From NCBI GenBank assembly GCA_020723785.1, contig DYIH01000044.1, forward strand, positions 1-10,527: a DNA stretch of 10,527 bases, read 5' to 3'. Positions 7,006 through 10,527 of the stretch are shown one piece after another; the stretch's first letter is position 1; every line of letters begins with the position of its first letter. Position numbers and translations under genes: made by a program. The notes beneath the pieces are model-generated. The model saw only the letters and a program-made list of their open reading frames with translations. It ran no database searches and was not told the DNA's origin. The stretch is from Thermaerobacter marianensis. Its GTDB lineage: Bacteria; Bacillota; Sulfobacillia; DYIH01.

Positions 7006-7446
7006 TCAAATGCGCATGCTCATCACGGACCACAGGGTGACCTCCTGCCCCGTGATGTTGGAAATTACCGGCGCAATGAAGCGGAACCGATAATAAACGC
7101 TCACCGTGACATCCGTCCCGGCCTGGCGGCTTGCCGGGTCGGGTTGGACGCTCACCGTCAACACGGCCGGATCGCCGGCGCCTCCAAGGTACTCCGCTTT
7201 TTCCCGCACCCGGGCCTCGATGTCGGCGTCGCCGGCGCCGGTGATGGCCAGGCGGGCGCCCTCGCGGGCGGCGTTCTGGATCGTCAGGTAGGCGCTGAGG
7301 GCGCGGCCGAACTCGGCGATGCCGAACAGGACGAGCACCAGGACCGGCAGGATGAGGGCGAATTCGACCACCGTCTGACCGCGTTCGCCGGCGGCTCCGC
7401 GCCGACCACCCGCATTTCCAGCAACCTTCTGGAACCATCCCACCAT
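7006..7446 (-). CDS. tadE: TadE-like minor pseudopilin
   Basis: This is a prepilin-like minor component of the Flp pilus system. The 146-residue product has a short leader with basic and glycine residues, then RGQTVVEFALILPVLVLVLF. Cleavage is expected after Gly23, with Glu28 at +5, matching the G|xxxxE rule for TadV-type prepilin peptidases. The hydrophobic helix spans about 25-43, and IQNAAREGARLA (56-67) is the usual TadE motif. The rest (about 75-146) is beta-rich, presumably outside the membrane. I chose the ATG at 7444-7446, with GAGG about 11 nt upstream. The same frame extends to 7605, but that extension is arginine/proline-rich and overlaps flp, so it is unlikely to be translated. 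It lies 103 bp from flp. Confidence 0.88.
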   Translation of the reverse strand: MVGWFQKVAGNAGGRRGAAGERGQTVVEFALILPVLVLVLFGIAEFGRALSAYLTIQNAAREGARLAITGAGDADIEARVREKAEYLGGAGDPAVLTVSVQPDPASRQAGTDVTVSVYYRFRFIAPVISNITGQEVTLWSVMSMRI

Positions 7447-7473
7447 ATACCACACGTCCTCACAGATGGGGCC

Positions 7474-7510
7474 GGGGCCGGTCGCCCTGCTGGCTCCGTG
7501 CCTCGGCCCC
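7474..7510 (-). promoter_or_regulatory. GC stem between flp and tadE, possible processing or attenuation site
   Basis: On the minus strand GGGGCCG (7504-7510) pairs with CGGCCCC (7474-7480) around a 23-nt loop, within the 103-bp flp-tadE gap. There is no T-run after it, so it is not a classical terminator. A stem just behind the major pilin gene could stabilise flp mRNA or reduce read-through into the assembly genes; this is inference only. Confidence 0.3.
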
Positions 7511-7549
7511 CGCAACCACCGCGCGCATCTGCCGCGCCTCGGTTGGTCG

Positions 7550-7723
7550 TTACCTCTGCTGGGTGATCTCGGTATTGACCTGATTGAACTTATCCCTGAC
7601 TCCACCGCCCAAGGCCACCAGGGCGCCGATCACGACCACGGCCACCAGGGCCAAAATGAGGCCGTACTCCACCATGCCCTGCCCCTCTTCCCGACGCACC
7701 CACTTCAGCATCCTCTGGATCAT
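7550..7723 (-). CDS. flp: Flp-type major pilin precursor, 57 residues
   Basis: This is the structural subunit of the Tad/Flp pilus. I translated it by hand: it begins MIQRMLKWVRREEGQGMVEY and ends EITQQR before a TAA at 7550-7552. The short positive leader ends at Gly14, and Glu19 lies at +5, followed by Tyr20, which is the G|xxxxEY signature of Flp prepilins. A hydrophobic helix follows (about 21-39, GLILALVAVVVIGALVALG) and then a short polar tail (GGVRDKFNQVN). The mature pilin would be about 43 residues, typical for Flp subunits. The ATG at 7721-7723 has AGGAGGGGGA upstream. It is the first gene of the tad operon and follows a 409-bp gap with a terminator-like hairpin. A prepilin peptidase gene is not in the window. 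Confidence 0.93.
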   Translation of the reverse strand: MIQRMLKWVRREEGQGMVEYGLILALVAVVVIGALVALGGGVRDKFNQVNTEITQQR

Positions 7724-7930
7724 CTGCGCTTCCCCCTCCTGTTGGTTTTCCCCGGGTGACGCTCACAGGTTCCCGGAGCCCCGGCTCCGCCCGCCCGCGT
7801 TTCCTGCCGGGTTCCGGGCCCCTGGGCTCGCCACCCGGACGGGTTTCTGTATACATCATCGCGCGGAAGACAAGGCCTGCCCATTCGGCGAAAGTTCTGT
7901 TTTCGATAGGCCGGAGCGTCCACTTGCAGC
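7724..7930 (-). promoter_or_regulatory. Structured flp leader, promoter not resolved
   Basis: This 207-bp stretch between the terminator-like hairpin and flp must hold the flp promoter if the pilus operon is transcribed separately. On the minus strand I see a nested stem, GGCCT with AGGCC (7908-7912 with 7874-7878) enclosing CGAAA with TTTCG (7901-7905 with 7889-7893), and a GGAGCC/GGCTCC hairpin (7775-7788). The best sigma-A-like pair, TTGTCT (7868-7873) and TATACA (7848-7853), has only 14 bp between the boxes, too short to trust. I see no sigma-54 or sigma-D consensus and no riboswitch class that I recognise. Confidence 0.35.
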
Positions 7931-7980
7931 CTGAAAAGCATGGGACCCGGGGCCCAGGCGGATCCGGGCCTCGGGTCCCA
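7931..7980 (-). terminator. Strong intrinsic terminator candidate after degU
   Basis: The 40 bases at 7941-7980 form a hairpin with 14 Watson-Crick pairs and one A-C mismatch (outer arms TGGGACCCG and CGGGTCCCA, inner arms GGCCC and GGGCC) around a 10-nt loop. On the minus strand it is followed at once by TGCTTTTCAG. The T-rich tail is present only in that direction. It should end degSU transcription about 150 bp after the degU stop codon and insulate the flp promoter. Confidence 0.65.
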
Positions 7981-8000
7981 TGCGGCGCTCAGGTCGGGGT

Positions 8001-8026
8001 CCCCACCGCATCGAGATGCGGTGGGG
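8001..8026. repeat. Perfect 26-nt palindromic hairpin
   Basis: CCCCACCGCAT (8001-8011) and ATGCGGTGGGG (8016-8026) are exact reverse complements around the four bases CGAG. No T-run follows on either strand, so it is a poor intrinsic terminator. It could be an mRNA-stabilising stem on the degU transcript, a protein-binding site, or part of a double terminator with the hairpin at 7941-7980. Confidence 0.85.
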
Positions 8027-8055
8027 AGCGACTCCCGGGGGAGGGGAAGCGCTTC

Positions 8056-8064
8056 TGGTATAAT
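8056..8064 (+). promoter_or_regulatory. Extended -10 promoter motif antisense to degU
   Basis: TGGTATAAT on the plus strand matches the extended -10 consensus (TGnTATAAT) exactly, which is uncommon in such GC-rich sequence. No -35 hexamer lies 16-18 bp upstream (GC-rich there), but extended -10 promoters may not need one. A 10-bp palindrome, GAAGCGCTTC (8046-8055), directly abuts it. Transcription would begin near 8071 and run antisense to degU. No convincing plus-strand gene follows, so the product would be an antisense or small RNA, or the match is fortuitous. Confidence 0.35.
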
Positions 8065-8132
8065 GTTTCGGATGCCGTCGGACTTTTATGGGGGTGCCGG
8101 CGGGATCCCGCTGCGGCGGACCCGGCCGGCGT

Positions 8133-8819
8133 TCAGCGGACCTGGACCCAGCCCTTGCGGATGGCCTGCACGACGGCCTGGGTGCGGTCGGCCACGTCCA
8201 TCTTGCGGAAGATGCTGTTGGTGTGGTTCTTGACCGTCTTTTCGGAGATGAACAGGCGCCGGCTGATTTCCCGGTTGCTGACGCCCTCGGCCAGCAGCTG
8301 GAGCACCTCGATCTCCCGGGGTGTCAACACGTCTTCGGCCCGTTGCTCCTGCCGCGCCGCTTCCCGGTGGCGGACACCGGCCATCAACCGGCCGGCCAGG
8401 GACGGTTGCAGGTAGCTCTCCCCGGCGTGAGAGGCGCGGATGGCGTGGATGATCACGTCGGGCTCGGCGTCCTTGAGCACGTATCCCTCAACCCCGGCGC
8501 GCACCGCCTCGACCAGATACTCCTCCGCGTCGTGGATGGTCAGGATGACGACACCGATGGACGGGTCTGCCTCCTTGATCAGGCGGCTGGCCTCCAGCCC
8601 GTTCAGGCCGGGCATGTTGATGTCCAGGAGGACGACGTCGGGCCGCAGCCGCTGGGCCTCGGTCACGCAGTCACGCCCGTTGGCCGCCTCCCCGACGACC
8701 TCCAGGTCGCCCGCCAGTTCCAGGGCGCGGCGCAGTCCCTGGCGGAACAGGGGATGGTCGTCGGCGACGAGGACGCGGATGCAATTGCTGGGACGCAAGG
8801 CAACGTTCTCGACCACCAT
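8133..8819 (-). CDS. degU: DegU-type NarL/LuxR-family response regulator
   Basis: This is a cytoplasmic DNA-binding regulator expected to receive phosphate from the adjacent DegS. The 228-residue product has a receiver domain (about 14-130) with Asp20/Asp21, phospho-acceptor Asp66 (VLLDINMPG), Thr94 (ILTIHD) and Lys116 (VLKD). A short linker leads to a LuxR-type helix-turn-helix (about 164-225, LTPREIEVLQLLAEGVSNRE and ISEKTVKNHTNSIFRKMDV). The ending, RTQAVVQAIRKGWVQVR, matches the B. subtilis DegU terminus as I remember it (RTQAVV.AI..GWV..R), which supports DegU over other NarL-type regulators. The ATG at 8817-8819 has only a weak SD (GTGAAG), so the exact N terminus is less certain. It lies 31 bp after degS. 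Targets are not visible from the sequence; the tad operon immediately downstream is a candidate. Confidence 0.9.
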   Translation of the reverse strand: MVVENVALRPSNCIRVLVADDHPLFRQGLRRALELAGDLEVVGEAANGRDCVTEAQRLRPDVVLLDINMPGLNGLEASRLIKEADPSIGVVILTIHDAEEYLVEAVRAGVEGYVLKDAEPDVIIHAIRASHAGESYLQPSLAGRLMAGVRHREAARQEQRAEDVLTPREIEVLQLLAEGVSNREISRRLFISEKTVKNHTNSIFRKMDVADRTQAVVQAIRKGWVQVR

Positions 8820-8850
8820 TCTTCACATCCCGGCAGAAAAGATCCTCTCT

Positions 8851-10041
8851 TCATTTGTTTTCGCGCAAAGGAATCGAAAATGTTATCCTGGTGCCCCTGC
8901 CGGGAACGCTGGCGATGTCCAGGGAGCCGTCCAGCAGCTCGACCCGCTCGCGCATGCCGAGCAGCCCGAACTTGTGCCGGTCCTCCATGGCGGCGGCCAC
9001 GTCGAAGCCGACGCCGTCGTCCTCGACCACGGCGCGGACCTGGGAGGGCATGAGCTCCACCTTGACCGTCACCGAACGGGCGCGGGCGTGCTTCCAGACG
9101 TTGTTCAGGGCCTCCTGTACCAGGCGGAAGACGGCCACCTCCAGTGACGGGGCCAGCCGGCGTTCGTCGCCGAAGACCTTCAGCGTCCCCTGGACGCCCG
9201 TCCTCTCGCTGAAGCCCTCCAGATAACCGCGCAACGCCGGCACCAGGCCCAGGTCGTCCAGGGCCATCGGGCGCAGGTCGAAGATGATCTTGCGCACGTC
9301 CTGCAGGCTCTGGCGCACCAGGCTTTTCAGTTCGTCGAGTTCGGCCGTGGCCCGGGCCAAGTCCGTCTGGATCAGCTTCTGGCAGACCTCGATGCGGAAG
9401 ACGACGTTGGCCAGGAGTTGGGCCGGGCCGTCGTGGATGTCGCGGGCCACCCGTCGCCGCTCCTCCTCCTGGGCGCGGATGACGGTGACGACGTGCTGCT
9501 GCCTTTTCTGGAGGTCCTCCATGTGGGCGGTGATCTCCTGGATCTGCCCGGTGAGAAGGCTGAAGGCCATGCCCACCTGGTTGATCAGCGTCTCCGCCCG
9601 CCGCACCGCGTCCTGCAGCCGCTTCAGCCGCCGTTCCAGGCTGTCCCGCTCCCGGCGGAGGTAGGCCTCGCGCTCCCGGGCCACCTCCAGCCGGACGCGT
9701 GCCTCCCGGGCCTGGTCGTACGCCTCTTTCACCGCGGCCTCGCTGTGGGCTTTGATGTTCCCGCTGACCTGGAGGAGCAGCGCGCGCGCCTGGCGGTCCT
9801 GCTTCTCGAAGAGATCGACCTCCATGATCCGGGCCGCGGCCTCTTCCCTGACCCGCGCCAGCTGCTCGGCCACCTCCTGGTACTCCCGGCGAGCCTCCTC
9901 GGCGATGGCGAAGAGTTCGCCGCGGCTCTGCTCGATCGTGGCGACGACCTGCTTGAGGATGGCGTCGAGATGCTTGACGTCGATGCGCAGCGCTTCATCC
10001 ACGGCGTCATTCGCCGGTTTTGCTGCAAACTTTGCGGTCAT
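8851..10041 (-). CDS. degS: DegS-type soluble sensor histidine kinase
   Basis: This is a cytoplasmic kinase/phosphatase partner of DegU with no transmembrane segment. With the chosen start the protein has 396 residues. The N-terminal DegS sensory domain is largely coiled-coil (about 15-180, from VDEALRIDVKHLDAILKQVV through EREAYLRRERDSLERRLKRL). A HisKA_3 dimerisation domain carries RAQEEERRRVARDIHDGPAQ, with the phospho-acceptor His203, and DLRPMALDDLGLVP. The HATPase domain has the N box QEALNNVWKH (309-318), DDGVGFD (341-347) and GLLGMRERVELLDGS. Domain order and motifs match B. subtilis DegS throughout. I chose the ATG at 10039-10041 because GGAGG (10049-10053) lies 7 nt upstream. The in-frame extension to 10149 has no comparable ribosome site and no family similarity. 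A basic 30-residue C-terminal region ends shortly before degU. Confidence 0.93.
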   Translation of the reverse strand: MTAKFAAKPANDAVDEALRIDVKHLDAILKQVVATIEQSRGELFAIAEEARREYQEVAEQLARVREEAAARIMEVDLFEKQDRQARALLLQVSGNIKAHSEAAVKEAYDQAREARVRLEVAREREAYLRRERDSLERRLKRLQDAVRRAETLINQVGMAFSLLTGQIQEITAHMEDLQKRQQHVVTVIRAQEEERRRVARDIHDGPAQLLANVVFRIEVCQKLIQTDLARATAELDELKSLVRQSLQDVRKIIFDLRPMALDDLGLVPALRGYLEGFSERTGVQGTLKVFGDERRLAPSLEVAVFRLVQEALNNVWKHARARSVTVKVELMPSQVRAVVEDDGVGFDVAAAMEDRHKFGLLGMRERVELLDGSLDIASVPGRGTRITFSIPLRENK

Positions 10042-10373
10042 CGGTCGGCCTCCGGAAGGGGCCAGATTCATTCCTTCCATATTTGCATCGAACGAAGAGG
10101 CCCAGGGATTCATACTCGGAGGCGACCGGCTTGCGCGACTCACGCACAAACCATATGCATGACGGTAATATGCACCACAGTAATGAAGGTTTTGATGCGG
10201 TCCCGGAAAGTCTTATCGCACAAGCTTTTCCGGACACGGATTATGCACCTGGTTAATAATTCCGAGTCCGAGCCGCGGGCCGAGCCCTGCCCGCTGGTCG
10301 AAGGAGGGCGGCTTCCGCCGCCCATTCGCAGGTTCTGTGGCTTCTTAAGCTGCGGGGCGGCGGTGCCGCTCCC
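10042..10373 (-). promoter_or_regulatory. aroB-degS intergenic region, likely degSU promoter area
   Basis: This 332-bp gap has no convincing gene. Its middle (about 10080-10260) is clearly more AT-rich than anything else in the window. It contains TATGCACC at 10169-10176 and 10242-10249 and a third TATGCA at 10154-10159. It also has an inverted repeat, CCGGAAA (10203-10209) with TTTCCGG (10227-10233), 17 nt apart. On the minus strand CATAAT (10243-10248) is a one-mismatch -10 candidate, but no good -35 precedes it. Other overlapping frames here are short, lack ribosome sites and look like chance. Confidence 0.4.
10274..10323 (-). terminator. Tandem hairpins after aroB, candidate terminator
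   Basis: On the minus strand, about 50 nt after the aroB stop codon, GGGCGGC pairs perfectly with GCCGCCC around a GGAA tetraloop (10306-10323). A second stem, GCGGGC with GCCCGC around 8 nt, follows at 10274-10293. The first is followed by TCCTTCG rather than a run of T, and the second by GGCTCGG, so neither is a textbook intrinsic terminator. Their position between aroB and degS makes a terminating role plausible. Confidence 0.4.
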
Positions 10374-10527
10374 TTACCGGGAGGCTCCCAGGGCGAGGAG
10401 GACGGCTTCCACCTGCTCGGCGGGCAGGCCGGGGACGATCTCCACCGCCCCGAGGCGCGCCGGCAGCACCCAGCGGATGGCGCCCGCCAGGGATTTCTTG
10501 TCCAGGGACATGGCCGCCATGAGATCG
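10374..10527 (-). CDS. aroB: 3-dehydroquinate synthase, C-terminal fragment
   Basis: This is the shikimate-pathway enzyme that converts DAHP to 3-dehydroquinate. Only the last 50 complete codons lie in the window; the gene continues beyond the right edge. The visible residues include MSLDKKSLAGAIRWVLPARL followed by GAVEIVPGLPAEQVEAVLLA and a short tail ending ASR before a TAA at 10374-10376. The M..DKK...G..R.VLP...G pattern is the conserved C-terminal signature of AroB. The fragment is unrelated in function to the pilus genes and marks the boundary of the degSU-tad region. Assignment rests on this short signature but the motif is distinctive. Confidence 0.85.
   Translation of the reverse strand, partial: DLMAAMSLDKKSLAGAIRWVLPARLGAVEIVPGLPAEQVEAVLLALGASR

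Noticed and set aside
7848..7873. TTGTCT and TATACA as a sigma-A promoter for flp
   Set aside because: The boxes match 4 of 6 bases each and are only 14 bp apart; not good enough to annotate as a promoter.
7866..7940. c-di-GMP riboswitch in the flp leader
   Set aside because: Only a short stretch looks similar. The conserved GEMM-I core elements and paired regions are not present in the right order.
7720..7941. Minus-strand open frame of 73 codons upstream of flp
   Set aside because: Its ATG lies at the foot of the terminator hairpin with no SD, the product is arginine/glycine/proline-rich, and it overlaps the flp start. It looks like a GC-rich shadow.
8072..8233. Possible small plus-strand gene downstream of the extended -10 motif
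   Set aside because: The ATG at 8072 has no SD and would sit at or near the transcript 5' end. The frame runs antisense into degU, with proline/arginine/cysteine-rich composition.
10007..10237. Open frame of 76 codons overlapping the degS start
   Set aside because: It overlaps degS in a different frame, lacks an SD and has no recognisable features; degS has a strong SD and a conserved N terminus.

Overview
The window is a GC-rich bacterial segment (about two-thirds G+C by eye) in which every gene I can support lies on the minus strand, so the biological reading order runs from high to low coordinates. The likely source is a high-GC member of the Firmicutes (Clostridia/Moorellia-like). The reasons are a soluble DegS-type kinase paired with DegU, strong Shine-Dalgarno sequences, TTG and GTG start codons at SD-supported positions, and a Tad pilus operon with no outer-membrane secretin gene. 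I cannot name a genus.

Layout in transcription order: (1) the last 50 codons of aroB (3-dehydroquinate synthase), entering from the right edge; (2) a 332-bp AT-richer gap with two GC hairpins, an inverted repeat and repeated TATGCACC words; (3) degS-degU, a cytoplasmic histidine kinase and a LuxR-type response regulator, 31 bp apart; (4) a 409-bp gap with a 26-nt perfect palindrome, a strong terminator-like hairpin and a long structured leader; (5) a Flp/Tad pilus operon in the order flp - tadE - tadG-like - cpaB/rcpC - cpaE/tadZ - tadA/cpaF - tadB - tadC; (6) a string of hairpins after tadC and about 130 bp at the left edge that I cannot assign.

How the parts fit: Flp is a 57-residue prepilin and TadE a prepilin-like minor protein, both with the G|xxxxE processing site. 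TadG-like is a second membrane-anchored pseudopilin-related protein. CpaB/RcpC is a SAF-domain protein. CpaE joins a receiver domain to a MinD/ParA-type ATPase that probably places the machine in the cell. TadA is the hexameric motor ATPase, and TadB and TadC are the membrane platform. A prepilin peptidase (TadV/CpaA), secretin, RcpB/CpaD and TadD are not in the window. DegSU lies directly upstream on the same strand and is a reasonable, unproven candidate regulator of the pilus.

I do not see an undescribed defence or mobile system. The least ordinary features are a perfect 38-bp direct repeat between tadB and tadC that carries an SD-like stretch and a start codon, a CpaE receiver domain with all its catalytic residues, and the palindrome-rich degU-flp interval, which includes a consensus extended -10 element pointing antisense to degU.
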